54,133 nt of DNA from DATCKG01 sp036562385 (GCA_036562385.1 DATCKG010000015.1:1-54133), one strand, 5' to 3'; counted from the first letter of the stretch, positions 15,891-24,717 are shown. Program-made: numbers and translations. Notes: generated by a model from the letters alone, not told the origin.

Positions 15891-15925
15891 AGGATCCGCC
15901 TGTTCCCACCAGGCAGATCCTTTCT
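15891..15925 (+). promoter_or_regulatory. Terminator-like hairpin in the nadA leader
   Basis: An 11-bp stem with one internal mismatch (15891-15902 with 15910-15921) is followed by TTCT and lies between the promoter and the nadA ribosome binding site. A short second stem (CACCA/TGGTG, about 15928-15942) abuts that site. This arrangement could be an attenuator or a structured leader controlling nad expression. No known NAD riboswitch motif or NiaR box is recognised. Confidence 0.4.
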
Positions 15926-15959
15926 ATCACCAACTCGTGGTGAAGGAGCTGGATGGTTG

Positions 15960-16871
15960 ATGCAGACCAAAGCTGAGCTGGTGCGCCGCCTGCAGGAACT
16001 GAAAGAGCAGCGCCGCGCCGTGATTCTGGCCCATTACTATCAACACGGGGATATTCAGGACGTGGCGGATTTCGTCGGCGACTCCTTTCAACTCAGCCAG
16101 CAGGCGGCGGCCACCGACGCCGAAGTAATCGTCTTCTGCGGCGTCCACTTCATGGCGGAAAGTGCCGCCATTCTCTCCCCGGACAAGATTGTCCTGCTGC
16201 CGGAGCCCCGGGCCGGCTGTCCGCTTGCCGATATGGTGGACGTGGAAGGACTGCGGCGGCTCAAGGCCCAATACCCCGGTACGCCGGTGGTCAGCTATGT
16301 GAACACCAGCGCCGAGGTCAAGGCGGAAAGCGACATCTGCTGCACCTCCTCCAACGCCCTGAAGGTCATCGAATCCCTGGATGCCGACCAGGTCATCTTC
16401 ACGCCGGATCGCAACCTGGGTAGCTGGATTGCGAGACACACCGACAAGAAGCTCATCCTCTGGGAAGGCTTCTGCGTCACCCACCAGCGGCTGACGCGCC
16501 AGCATATCGAGCTGGCCAAGAAAGAACATCCCAACGCCCTGGTGGTGGTTCACCCCGAGTGCCGGCCGGAAGTGACCGCCATCGCCGACCACGTCTCCAG
16601 CACTTCGGGCATGGTCAAGTTCGTGCGGGAATCCGGCGCCGATGAGTTCATCATCGGCACCGAGGACGGCCTGCTCCACCTCCTGCAGAAGGAGTTCCCG
16701 GACAAGCGGTTCTACCTCCCCTCCCCCTACCTGGTCTGCCGCAACATGAAGTCCAACTCGCTGCCCAAGGTGGTGCGGGCCCTGGAAACCATGGAGCCCC
16801 GCATCACGGTGGATCCGGAGATCAGCCGCCGGGCGAGACAGGCCCTGGAACGGATGCTGGCGGTTCAGTAA
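15960..16871 (+). CDS. nadA: Quinolinate synthase A
   Basis: This 303-residue [4Fe-4S] enzyme condenses iminoaspartate and dihydroxyacetone phosphate to quinolinate, the second step of de novo NAD synthesis. The YYQHGDIQDVADFVGDS start, the three cluster Cys regions (VFCGVHFMAE, HPECRPEV, YLVCRNMKSN) and SNALKVIES are characteristic. GAAGGAG (15942-15948) lies upstream; ATG 15960 is chosen over the adjacent TTG 15957. nadB follows after 45 bp. Confidence 0.95.
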   Translation: MQTKAELVRRLQELKEQRRAVILAHYYQHGDIQDVADFVGDSFQLSQQAAATDAEVIVFCGVHFMAESAAILSPDKIVLLPEPRAGCPLADMVDVEGLRRLKAQYPGTPVVSYVNTSAEVKAESDICCTSSNALKVIESLDADQVIFTPDRNLGSWIARHTDKKLILWEGFCVTHQRLTRQHIELAKKEHPNALVVVHPECRPEVTAIADHVSSTSGMVKFVRESGADEFIIGTEDGLLHLLQKEFPDKRFYLPSPYLVCRNMKSNSLPKVVRALETMEPRITVDPEISRRARQALERMLAVQ

Positions 16872-16916
16872 GCCGGCGGCCCATCGGAAGCAACGACCAA
16901 AGACGGAGGCATTCCC

Positions 16917-18572
16917 GTGGATCAGCGCTACCTGGTCAACTTCGATCTGCAACAGCTGGACAAACAGGTGGCAGATCTCCTGGTGGTGGGCAGCGGCGTG
17001 GCAGGCCTGACGGCGGCCCTCACCGGCAGCCGCTACGGCCGCGTTGTGCTGCTGAGCAAGAGCCTGCTGGAAGGCAACACCGCTCATGCCCAGGGGGGCA
17101 TCGCCGCGGCCATCGGCAGCAAAGATCACTGGCGCAAACACTGGGAGGATACCATTCGAGCCGGCGCGGGGCTCTGCGATGAGCAGGCGGTCTCCATCCT
17201 GGTCCGGGAAGGACCGGACCGGATCCGAGAACTCATGGCCCTGGGGGCCCGCTTTGACATGGCAGGCGGATCCCTGGCCCTGGCCCGGGAAGGCGGCCAC
17301 AGCTGCCACCGCATCCTCCATGCAGGAGGGGACGCCACCGGCCGGGAGATCGAGCGGGCACTGGCAGAGGCCGTCCGGCAGGAGCCCGGCATCCGGGTGG
17401 TAGCGCCCGCCTTCGCGGTGGACCTGCTGACGGTGGACGGCCACTGCTGCGGCGTGCTGGCCGCCGACGCACAGGGGCGCCTCACCGCGTACCTGGCCAG
17501 GGCCACCATCGTGGCCACCGGGGGTGCCGCGCAGGTCTACAGCCGCACCACCGGTTCGCCGGTGGTGACGGGTGACGGCATGGCGATGGCCTATCGGGCC
17601 GGAGCGGAACTGATGGACATGGAGTTCGTGCAGTTTCACCCCACGGGCCTGAAGGTTCCGGACGGTTCCTGTCCGCTGATCACCGAGGCGGCCCGGGGCG
17701 AGGGCGGGATCCTGCTGGATCACAGCGGCCGCCGCTTCATGCCCGCGGTCCATCCGATGGCGGAACTGGCTCCTCGGGACGTGGTGGCCAGGGCGATCGC
17801 CGAGGTGATGCAAGACACAAGGACCGATCACGTCTGGCTGGACCTGCGCCACCTCACCGGAGTCGACCTGGCGGAGCGCTTCCCCACCGTCTTCGAGACC
17901 TGTCGCGCTTACGGCCTGGACATCCGCACCGACCTGATCCCCGTCTCCCCTGTGGCCCACTACTTCATGGGCGGAATCCGGACCGACTACCATGGGCGGA
18001 CCAGCCTGCCCGGACTCTACGCCTGCGGCGAAGCCGCGTGCCTGGCGGTCCACGGGGCCAACCGGCTGGCCAGCAACTCGCTGCTGGACGGGCTGGTGTA
18101 CGGTCACCGGGCCGCGGAAGCCGCCGCCCAACAGGGGCTTCCCCTGAGCGACCAGGAACTGCTCCGGCTAAAGATCCGCCACGACGGAGCCGCCGGGCAG
18201 ACAACCTCGCAGCAGGCGCAGGAGATAAGAGACGTCATCCAGAAACTCATGTGGGATCACGTGGGACTGGTACGCAGCGGCGCCGGCCTGGACAAGGCTT
18301 CCCGCCGCCTGGCTGAGCTGCGCGCCCATCTGTCTCCGGGAATCCCGCACCCGGCCATATGGGAGACGGCCAACCTGCTCACCGTGGCCCAACTGATCAC
18401 CCGGGCGGCGGCCTTGCGGACCGAATCCCGGGGCAGCCACTACCGACTGGACTATCCTGAACGGGACGACGAGCACTGGCTGACGCACATCGTCTTCACA
18501 AGGGACGGAACCCGCGTGCTCAGCAAGGAGGAGGTCTTTGCCCATGAACTGGCACAACCCGCTCATCCGTGA
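16917..18572 (+). CDS. nadB: L-aspartate oxidase
   Basis: This 551-residue FAD enzyme oxidises aspartate to iminoaspartate, which NadA uses. The dinucleotide motif VVGSGVAGLTAAL is near residue 24, NTAHAQGGIAA follows, and HPTGL, EAARGEGGILL, RDVVARAI and GANRLASNSLLDGLVYG are family signatures. The start is GTG at 16917. The gene ends 29 bases inside nadC, indicating coupled translation. Confidence 0.95.
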   Translation: MDQRYLVNFDLQQLDKQVADLLVVGSGVAGLTAALTGSRYGRVVLLSKSLLEGNTAHAQGGIAAAIGSKDHWRKHWEDTIRAGAGLCDEQAVSILVREGPDRIRELMALGARFDMAGGSLALAREGGHSCHRILHAGGDATGREIERALAEAVRQEPGIRVVAPAFAVDLLTVDGHCCGVLAADAQGRLTAYLARATIVATGGAAQVYSRTTGSPVVTGDGMAMAYRAGAELMDMEFVQFHPTGLKVPDGSCPLITEAARGEGGILLDHSGRRFMPAVHPMAELAPRDVVARAIAEVMQDTRTDHVWLDLRHLTGVDLAERFPTVFETCRAYGLDIRTDLIPVSPVAHYFMGGIRTDYHGRTSLPGLYACGEAACLAVHGANRLASNSLLDGLVYGHRAAEAAAQQGLPLSDQELLRLKIRHDGAAGQTTSQQAQEIRDVIQKLMWDHVGLVRSGAGLDKASRRLAELRAHLSPGIPHPAIWETANLLTVAQLITRAAALRTESRGSHYRLDYPERDDEHWLTHIVFTRDGTRVLSKEEVFAHELAQPAHP

Positions 18573-19416
18573 TCTGGTGATCCGGGCGCTTCAGGAGGAC
18601 ATCGGCACCGGCGACATCACCACGGATGCCGTGGTCCCACCGGACCGGCAGGTGGCCGCCCACATCCGGGCCAAGGCCGACGGGGTGATCGCCGGGCTTC
18701 CGCTGCTGCCGCTGATCTTCCGGGAACTGGATCCCCAGATCCGGGTGGAGTTCCTCGTCAGCGACGGTCAGGCGGTGACTGCCGGCACGACCCTGGCCCG
18801 GCTGGAAGGAAGCGCCCGGGCGATTTTGACGGGAGAACGGCTGGCCCTCAACTTTCTGCAGCGCCTGTCCGGCATCGCCACCCACACCGCCCGGCTGGCC
18901 GAGCAGATCAAGTTTTACAGCTGCCGCCTGACGGATACCCGCAAAACCACGCCTGGGCTGCGGATCCTGGAAAAATACGCCGTTTCGGTGGGCGGCGGAT
19001 TCAATCACCGGTTCGGCCTCTATGACGCGGTGCTGATCAAGGACAATCACATCGCGGTGGCCGGCGGGATCTTTGAGGCCGTCAGCGCCGTTCGCAAACG
19101 GCTGGGCCATACCGTCAAGATCGAGGTTGAAGTAGAGACCTTGGAACAGGTCGCCCAGGCCCTGGAGAGCCGAGTGGACATCATCATGCTGGACAACATG
19201 CCGGTGGAGATGATGAAGCAGGCCGTGAAGATGATCGACGGCCGCGCGGTGGTGGAGGCCTCCGGCTGTATCACTGAAGAGAACATCCAGGAAGTGGCCA
19301 AGACCGGCGTCGATTACATCTCCGTGGGTGCCCTCACCCATCACATCCGGGCGCTGGACATCAGCCTGGAGATCGAGCCAGAGCCCGCCCGGACAGGCAC
19401 AGACGGGACGCAGTAG
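18544..19416 (+). CDS. nadC: Nicotinate-nucleotide pyrophosphorylase (carboxylating)
   Basis: This 290-residue quinolinate phosphoribosyltransferase makes nicotinate mononucleotide from quinolinate and PRPP, completing the branch begun by NadB and NadA. EDIGTGDITTDA, NFLQRLSGIATHT, DTRKTTPGLR and KDNHIAVAGG are the expected motifs. AAGGAGGAGG (18526-18535) inside the end of nadB supports ATG 18544. A strong terminator starts just after the stop codon. Confidence 0.95.
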   Translation: MNWHNPLIRDLVIRALQEDIGTGDITTDAVVPPDRQVAAHIRAKADGVIAGLPLLPLIFRELDPQIRVEFLVSDGQAVTAGTTLARLEGSARAILTGERLALNFLQRLSGIATHTARLAEQIKFYSCRLTDTRKTTPGLRILEKYAVSVGGGFNHRFGLYDAVLIKDNHIAVAGGIFEAVSAVRKRLGHTVKIEVEVETLEQVAQALESRVDIIMLDNMPVEMMKQAVKMIDGRAVVEASGCITEENIQEVAKTGVDYISVGALTHHIRALDISLEIEPEPARTGTDGTQ

Positions 19417-19417
19417 A

Positions 19418-19460
19418 ACAAGGCCGCTGTTCCCGGGGAGACCGGGAGCAGCGGCCTTGT
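19418..19460 (+). terminator. Hairpin terminator after nadC
   Basis: A perfect 12-bp stem (19418-19429 with 19449-19460) encloses a second small stem. The downstream tract (GGTTGCC) is only weakly U-rich, so it may act together with the next hairpin. Confidence 0.55.
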
Positions 19461-19532
19461 GGTTGCCAGGTCCCTCCGCCCGGAGCCCGGATCCCAGCCA
19501 CGGCGGGACCCACCGTCTCTGACAATGACGAA

Positions 19533-19562
19533 AGCAGGGAGCCAACCTCCCTGCTTCTTTCT
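19533..19562. terminator. Bidirectional terminator between nadC and rpmF
   Basis: A 9-bp stem (19533-19541 with 19547-19555) is followed on the plus strand by TCTTTCTG. It lies between two convergent transcripts and could end both nadABC and yceD-rpmF. Confidence 0.7.
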
Positions 19563-19588
19563 GTACCATATGATACCGGGCCGAATCG

Positions 19589-19786
19589 TTACTGCGCTTC
19601 GGCCTCCGCTTCCATGTTGATGACCTGCCGGCCCTGGTACTGACCGCAGTTCTGGCAAACCCGATGGGGCATCATCAGGGCCCCGCAGTTCGGGCAGGGA
19701 ACCAGGTTCGGAGCCACCAGTCGGAAGTTGTGGGCACGCCGGGTGTCCCGCCGGGCCTTCGAAACCTTTTTCTTCGGTACCGCCAC
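19589..19786 (-). CDS. rpmF: 50S ribosomal protein L32
   Basis: This 65-residue L32 has the start AVPKKKVSKARRDTRRAH and a four-Cys zinc ribbon (CPNC, CQNC). It follows the yceD gene, an almost universal pairing in bacteria. The C-terminal tail is acidic (EAEAEAQ). This is the zinc-binding (C+) form of the protein. Confidence 0.97.
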   Translation of the reverse strand: MAVPKKKVSKARRDTRRAHNFRLVAPNLVPCPNCGALMMPHRVCQNCGQYQGRQVINMEAEAEAQ

Positions 19787-19859
19787 GCTGTTTCCACCCC
19801 TTTCACATCTCCGTCAATGACGGACCCGAGAGCCAAGCCCCGGGGGATTCTGTCTTCGT

Positions 19860-20402
19860 TTATGAGTTGGCATCCGGCTTCTCCAGCAGCTTCTGCAAGG
19901 CTGCCAGCCGGGGATCAACTTGGCCAGTTTCTCCACACCCGCAGGGACCCGCATTCAGGTTCGCGCCGCAGGTGGGGCAAAGTCCGGCACAATCCGGCCG
20001 GCACAGAGGCTTCATGGGAAGCTCCAGCAGGATGCTGTCCATGATGGAATCAGTCAGATCAATCACATCGCCCTCGTAGGTGGACGCGATGATGAGCTCC
20101 TCTTCGTCCTCCCTGGGGCTGACCGCCTCCTGAGGTCCCTCGACGAATTCCTCATCGAAGGAGATGTTGAGAGGGGTTTCAAAAGAGGTCAGGCACCGGC
20201 TGCACAGGACCTCCGCTTTCCCCTTCAGTTTCGCCTTCACCAGCAGGCGGTCCCCGGCATTCCAAATCTCCGCGCTGCCCCGGAACGGTTCCGGAAACAC
20301 CACGGACTGCCCGGAAACCTCCACCGGTTCCAGCGCGACCTGCAGCGGAACCGTCTTGTGGCTGCCGGCTTCCTGTTTGATATCTGCAACGTCCACCTGC
20401 AT
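19860..20402 (-). CDS. yceD: YceD/DUF177 family protein (23S rRNA accumulation protein)
   Basis: This 180-residue DUF177 protein has a central CSRCLTSF motif and a C-terminal zinc-like cluster (CRPDCAGLCPTCG, CGCG), as in Firmicute members. The family is linked to 23S rRNA accumulation and is nearly always cotranscribed with rpmF, as here. ATG 20402 is chosen for the GAGGTGAG site upstream. A near-perfect promoter lies about 60 bp before it. Confidence 0.9.
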   Translation of the reverse strand: MQVDVADIKQEAGSHKTVPLQVALEPVEVSGQSVVFPEPFRGSAEIWNAGDRLLVKAKLKGKAEVLCSRCLTSFETPLNISFDEEFVEGPQEAVSPREDEEELIIASTYEGDVIDLTDSIMDSILLELPMKPLCRPDCAGLCPTCGANLNAGPCGCGETGQVDPRLAALQKLLEKPDANS

Positions 20403-20461
20403 GACACAGCTCACCTCAAATCGGGCCGCCAGGGGTTCAGCCGCCTGAAAGCACATCTCGT

Positions 20462-20491
20462 ATTATATAGACCCTTGGCTTCTTTTGTCAA
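20462..20491 (-). promoter_or_regulatory. Consensus promoter of yceD-rpmF
   Basis: On the minus strand TTGACA (20486-20491) and TATAAT (20462-20467) are both perfect, with an 18-bp spacer. This implies strong housekeeping expression, fitting a ribosomal protein operon. Confidence 0.8.
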
Positions 20492-20554
20492 CGAGCCTTC
20501 CTCGCTCCGTGGGAACCAGAGCCCTTCCTCAACTGTATCCAACAAAGCACGGCG

Positions 20555-21613
20555 CTATGCCCCCTGGGGCGCCGCTGACCCGGCCAGGTATTGCACCGCT
20601 TCTTTCAGGGTGGAGACCGGCACCACCTGAATCCGGACAGCCGCCGACAGCGCCTCCTGATAATTTTCACGGGGCACGAAGATCACCTCGGCCCCCGCCG
20701 CCTCCGCGGTGTAGACCTTCTGCCGCACTCCGCCCACGGCTCCTACCCGGCCGTCTGGTTCGATGGCACCGGTGCCCGCCACCCTCCGCCCGCCGGTCAG
20801 GTCCGTGGGGGAGAGCTGATCGATGATTTCCAGTGCGAACATCAGGCCCGCGGAGGGCCCCGTGATCGATCCCGAGCGAATCTCCACGTTCAGCGGCAGG
20901 TCAAAGGCCAGGGCGTCGGTGATGTAGACCCCCAGGGCAGCCCGGCGCCGCCCTCCGGCATCGGTCGCCGGCATGGTGGAAACCGGCAAGGTCAGCTCCA
21001 CGTCCCCCCGCCGGAGGCGAAGGACCACCTGGCTTCCCGGACTTACCTGCCCCATCCGCTCCTGCAGATCGGCCGCGCCGGTGACCAAGTGGCCGTCCAC
21101 GGCGATGATGCGGTCCCCCGGCTGCAGTACCCCCGCGGCGGGGCTGCCGGGGATGACCGACACCACCTCAGCCCCCACCGGCTGCACGCCGGTGCCGTAG
21201 CCTGTCCACTGCAAAGCCAGGGCCTTGGCCGTCTTCTGACTGTCCTCCATCATCCGCCGGGTTATCATCAGATAGTGCTCGTAGTCCGGAATGTCGCCCA
21301 AAAACTGCTGGGGCCGCTCCAGTTCGGCCCGGGGGTCAATCCGGCTGTAGAGGTACCAGAAGAGGTTGGCAGGCCGGGTCGTCACCACCAGCATGTACAG
21401 GCGGCCCGGATGAGGAGTGCCGCCCTCCACCGCCACCACCTGGCTGGTGTCGATGGCCACCCCCGGTGCTGTCACATAGTAGGGCGTGGGCGTGAACCAC
21501 AAGATGGCGGCGCCCAGCAGCACCCCCAGACTCCACAGCAGAAGCCGGCGGGATCTTGTCAGCCGCCGGCTCCCCGATCGCTTCCACCACGGCACCTGGC
21601 CAGGCCCCCTCAC
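20555..21613 (-). CDS. Membrane-anchored PDZ/Lon-type serine protease (YlbL-like)
   Basis: This 352-residue protein has one N-terminal membrane helix (LLLWSLGVLLGAAILWF, near residues 24-40), a PDZ domain (PGSPAAGVLQPGDRIIAVDG) and a C-terminal Lon (S16) protease domain. The catalytic Ser is in GPSAGLMFALEI and the Lys in GGVRQKVYTAEAAGA, giving a complete Ser-Lys dyad. The protease should lie outside the membrane. B. subtilis YlbL has this layout and the same neighbour coaD. The start is GTG, 7 bp after the previous gene. Confidence 0.9.
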   Translation of the reverse strand: MRGPGQVPWWKRSGSRRLTRSRRLLLWSLGVLLGAAILWFTPTPYYVTAPGVAIDTSQVVAVEGGTPHPGRLYMLVVTTRPANLFWYLYSRIDPRAELERPQQFLGDIPDYEHYLMITRRMMEDSQKTAKALALQWTGYGTGVQPVGAEVVSVIPGSPAAGVLQPGDRIIAVDGHLVTGAADLQERMGQVSPGSQVVLRLRRGDVELTLPVSTMPATDAGGRRRAALGVYITDALAFDLPLNVEIRSGSITGPSAGLMFALEIIDQLSPTDLTGGRRVAGTGAIEPDGRVGAVGGVRQKVYTAEAAGAEVIFVPRENYQEALSAAVRIQVVPVSTLKEAVQYLAGSAAPQGA

Positions 21614-21619
21614 GCCCCG

Positions 21620-22093
21620 TTATAGCTGTTGCTGTAGCTCTTCCCGGGCCTTTTCAATCGCTGCCAGGGCCTTCTGGGCCTCCCTGGCAAACCGCTCCAA
21701 CTCCGGATGGATCCGTGCAAAGAGGTCATCGGCCCACTCCAGCGCGTTCTGCCGAATCTCCCGGGCCACCCGCTTGGCCTGGTCGATCAGCTCATCCGCC
21801 TGCTGCTGGGCTTCCTTGGTGACCGCAGCCTCACCGGTGAGCTTGGCGGCAAGGGCCTGCGCCTCGCGTACCGTGGCTTCCGCCTGCTCCCGGGCCTCCT
21901 GCAGGATGGCCTCCCGCTCCCGGGCGATGCGGTTGGCGTCGCGGATCTCCCGGGGAAGCAGTTCCCGCATCTCGTCCACCAGGGCCAGCACTTCCTCGGG
22001 GTCCACCAGGACCTTGCCGGTCAGGGGAACCCGAGTGGCCTGGTGGACCAGCGCTTCCAGCCGGTCCAGCACCTCCATGATCTCCACGGTCAT
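21620..22093 (-). CDS. Coiled-coil protein of unknown function
   Basis: This 157-residue protein is almost entirely charged heptad-like helix (REREAILQEAREQAEATVREAQAL), resembling the stalk regions of ATPase b/E subunits or DivIVA-like proteins but without their diagnostic N-termini. Residues 1-50 (MEVLDRLEALVHQATRVPLTG) may be a small separate helical domain. It lies between coaD and the PDZ protease. Small coiled-coil proteins annotated only as ATPase-like occur beside coaD in related genomes (recalled, not checked). No function is claimed. Confidence 0.75.
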   Translation of the reverse strand: MTVEIMEVLDRLEALVHQATRVPLTGKVLVDPEEVLALVDEMRELLPREIRDANRIAREREAILQEAREQAEATVREAQALAAKLTGEAAVTKEAQQQADELIDQAKRVAREIRQNALEWADDLFARIHPELERFAREAQKALAAIEKAREELQQQL

Positions 22094-22121
22094 AACCTCC
22101 TGCGCAACTCAGCCTCAGCCA

Positions 22122-22607
22122 CTACCGCTTGCGCCCGAACTTCTTGTAAAGCCGCTCCGCCACACCGGGGGGAACGAGATTGGTGACGTCGCCGCCGTAG
22201 GAGGCCAGTTCCCGAACGATGCTGGAGCTGAGGTACGAGTACTCCATCCGGCTCATCAGGAAATAGGTTTCGATGTTGGGATTGAGCCGCTTGTTCACCA
22301 TGCCCATCTGCCATTCATACTCAAAATCCTGATGGGGGCGCAGGCCCTTGACAATAACCTCCGCTCCCTGCTCCCGGGCAAAATCCACCAGCAGTCCGTC
22401 CGCGCTGGCGACACTAACGTTGGGAAGTTCCTTGACGGCCTCCCGGAGCATCTCAAGCCTCTCCTCAACGGTGAAGAGCGCCTGCTTACGGGGGTTGTTC
22501 AGCACGGCCACGATCACGTGGTCAAAGGTACGGGCTGCCCGTGTGATGATGTCGAGGTGGCCGTTGGTAACGGGGTCAAAGCTCCCCGGACAGATCGCTT
22601 TCTTCAC
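22122..22607 (-). CDS. coaD: Phosphopantetheine adenylyltransferase
   Basis: This 161-residue nucleotidyltransferase makes dephospho-CoA from 4'-phosphopantetheine and ATP. The start CPGSFDPVTNGHLDII holds the HxGH-type motif, and MSRMEYSYLSSSIVRELASYGG is the conserved ISSTxVR-like end. GTG 22607 is chosen for the GGGAGG site upstream. The first 32 bases overlap rsmD, a common pairing in Firmicutes. Confidence 0.95.
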   Translation of the reverse strand: MKKAICPGSFDPVTNGHLDIITRAARTFDHVIVAVLNNPRKQALFTVEERLEMLREAVKELPNVSVASADGLLVDFAREQGAEVIVKGLRPHQDFEYEWQMGMVNKRLNPNIETYFLMSRMEYSYLSSSIVRELASYGGDVTNLVPPGVAERLYKKFGRKR

Positions 22608-23202
22608 TCCCCAATCCTCCCGATGTGGGCTTCTCCGCCGCCTTGTACAGGGAGACGACGGTTTCGCCAAAGATTAGTTCCCGAAACCTGGTCAGACTTC
22701 CTGCCGGCGCCGGATCTGGAATCACCGCCGGCACCGGATCCCGCCGGTGGTGCTCACACATCACCCACCCGCCCTCTGCCAAGAGCCGTTCCCGGACGAT
22801 TCCTTCCAGGACAGGCGGGATCAGGTTCTGACCATAGGGCGGATCGACAAAAATCAGGTCATACTGCCGCCCCTGCCGGGCCAGTTCCGAAAGGACGGCC
22901 CGCGCGTCCCGGCGCATCAGTTCGGCACGATCGGCCAGTCCGGTGGCCGCGAGGTTCGCCTCCACCACCTTCAGATGGCCGGGTACGATATCCACAAAGG
23001 TACATGAGGCCGCTCCGCGGCTCAGGGCTTCAATGCCGACGGAGCCCGAGCCGGCAAAGAGGTCCAGAAAGCGGGCTCCCACTACCCGGGGCCCGAGTAC
23101 GTTGAACAGCGACTCCTTGACACGGTCTGCCGTGGGGCGGACATCCCGACCCTTTACGGTTCGGAGGATTCGCCCTTTGGCAGTGCCCGTGATCACCCGC
23201 AC
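22576..23202 (-). CDS. rsmD: 16S rRNA (guanine966-N2)-methyltransferase
   Basis: This 208-residue methyltransferase modifies G966 of 16S rRNA. The start RVITGTAKGR, RPTADRVKESLFN, the SAM loop DLFAGSGSVGIEALSRG and the catalytic IFVDPPYG are present. GTG 23202 follows a GAGGTGAG site; the longer frame to 23262 is not favoured. It is coupled to coaD by overlap. Confidence 0.93.
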   Translation of the reverse strand: MRVITGTAKGRILRTVKGRDVRPTADRVKESLFNVLGPRVVGARFLDLFAGSGSVGIEALSRGAASCTFVDIVPGHLKVVEANLAATGLADRAELMRRDARAVLSELARQGRQYDLIFVDPPYGQNLIPPVLEGIVRERLLAEGGWVMCEHHRRDPVPAVIPDPAPAGSLTRFRELIFGETVVSLYKAAEKPTSGGLGSEESDLSGEL

Positions 23203-23605
23203 CTGGGTCTCACCTCGGTCCCATGCTTCTCCTGACAGGCTGCCTCCTATAGCGTGACCCAAAGAAAACCGGAGGCCGTTCCTCTGCCGCTTTAAACGAC
23301 TATTTTACACGCGCAGCCATCCTCCTGCACGCAACGGCGGCGCCGCCGAATTCGGGCGCCGCACTTGAGACCCATCAGGACCGATGTATGTCCGGACGCA
23401 CGGAGGGCCAGACTAGAGACAGGCAGAACCGGCGTCCCCAGGGGCGCCAGTGCTGTACCAGGGACACGCACCCGAGGAGCGGGTTCATTCCCTTCCGGGG
23501 CTCTTCCTCCGTTCAATCTCCTCTCCCACCCCTGCGGCAGCACAACGGGCGTGCGGGCTCCTCGGCAGCCCCCCGTTGTGCTGCCCCTTTTGTTGCCCGA
23601 TGCCG
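23203..23605. other. 403-base gap without a recognised protein gene
   Basis: Upstream of rsmD, TAAAAT at 23299-23304 (minus strand) might be a -10 element. A strong terminator oriented to the plus strand lies at 23536-23592. A 105-codon minus-strand frame (23292-23609) has no ribosome binding site or recognisable domain. Several short inverted repeats are present (for example around GGCGCC at 23340 and 23437). A structured RNA is possible. Confidence 0.4.
23536..23592 (+). terminator. Strong plus-strand terminator with no plus-strand gene upstream
   Basis: A perfect 14-bp stem (23536-23549 with 23572-23585) is followed by CCTTTTGTTG. On the minus strand the tract after the stem is GCAGGGG, so it suits plus-strand transcripts. 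All neighbouring genes for several kilobases are on the minus strand. Confidence 0.7.
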
Positions 23606-24694
23606 TCACGCACCGTCTCGGGGCGGACGGATCACCCGGCAGTAGAAGAGGCGTTCCTGGATCGGCCGGCGGCCCGACCGCCCGGCGCCGTTGCCGAAAA
23701 TGGTGTAGGGGTGGGTGAAAATCTCCACGGGTCCCCGCTCCTGCAGCATGGCGACAATCTCCTGGTCCGAAATAATCCCTTCATTATTATATGAGAGCAG
23801 GATGTGGCGGCAGCGGGCGGAGCGGATCAGCGCCGCCAGGGAGGGCGCAGCGTCCCGGCGCCGGCTGTAGGCACTTTTCAGGTGTTCCCGCTGAAACTTG
23901 CGGGTCTTGCCGGTAAGAACCGGCTTTTCCCACCGGGCGATGTTCTCCAGCACGTGGTAGTTGTCCACGTACTGACGGGTGTTGTACGGCGGATCCAGGT
24001 ACAGGACGTCGCACTCGATGGTAGGGCCGATTCGATTGGCATCCCCGCAGAAGACCTGGCTCCGATCGGTCTCCACCACCTGGGGCATCCCCAGGGACAA
24101 GGGTTTGTAGACCATGGCATCCACAAGGTGTGCTCCCTCCGGCGAGTACGAGGGTTTCCCCAGATGTTTCAGATAGGCATCGTACTGGCCGCAGGTGTTC
24201 GCCACCTTGTCCGCGCCGTACAGGAGACTGGTGAGCAGCACGGCCTTCATCTGCTCGCCGATCTCGCCAGCGGCCTCCCACCGGGCGACCTCCTCCCGGA
24301 TGGCATCGATGCGGCCGGCATTTTCCGGGGTAAAGTACCGGCCTCCGTACTCCCGGTAGCAGTACCCTTCCACCGGCGGCAGCTTTTGCAGCCAATCCAG
24401 CCGCTGGGCCACCTCCGTCCAGGAGATCTCCCCCGGCCGTCCCCCGAAGAAGCAGCGGGCAGCCAGGTAATTGTGGTAGAGGTTGTCCCCGGCCGTCACC
24501 TGAAAACCCTGGGATGCGAAGTAGTAGGCCACCACGCCGCTGCCGCAGAACAGGTCCGCCACATGCCGGGCCTCCGGGGCACGGGCTTTCACCACGCCGG
24601 CGATGAAGTGCAGCAGCTCGCTCTTGCTCCCGATGTACTTGCGGTTCCAGACGTACAGCGGCTTCCGCCGGGCGGCGGGTGCAGCGGCGGTCAC
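23606..24694 (-). CDS. Adenine-specific DNA methyltransferase (D12-like)
   Basis: This 362-residue SAM-dependent DNA methyltransferase has motif X KYIGSKSELLHFI near residue 18, motif I DLFCGSGVVAYYFASQGF near 48, and motif IV YLDPPYNTRQYVDNYHVLE near 240, the order of the alpha/D12 group that methylates adenine N6. The region between motifs I and IV should hold target recognition. GTG 24694 is chosen for GGAGG upstream. It starts 23 bp after a second, unlike methyltransferase and probably shares its transcript. No restriction endonuclease is visible nearby. The target sequence is unknown. Confidence 0.85.
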   Translation of the reverse strand: MTAAAPAARRKPLYVWNRKYIGSKSELLHFIAGVVKARAPEARHVADLFCGSGVVAYYFASQGFQVTAGDNLYHNYLAARCFFGGRPGEISWTEVAQRLDWLQKLPPVEGYCYREYGGRYFTPENAGRIDAIREEVARWEAAGEIGEQMKAVLLTSLLYGADKVANTCGQYDAYLKHLGKPSYSPEGAHLVDAMVYKPLSLGMPQVVETDRSQVFCGDANRIGPTIECDVLYLDPPYNTRQYVDNYHVLENIARWEKPVLTGKTRKFQREHLKSAYSRRRDAAPSLAALIRSARCRHILLSYNNEGIISDQEIVAMLQERGPVEIFTHPYTIFGNGAGRSGRRPIQERLFYCRVIRPPRDGA

Positions 24695-24717
24695 CTCACT
24701 ACCCCCTCCATCCACCC

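Noticed and set aside
15927..18131. 734-codon minus-strand open frame opposite nadA and nadB
   Set aside because: It is a GC-rich shadow of two unambiguous enzymes and has no start signal or domain.
23292..23609. 105-codon minus-strand frame in the rsmD-methyltransferase gap
   Set aside because: No ribosome binding site, Arg-rich skewed composition and no recognisable domain; it also spans the plus-strand terminator.
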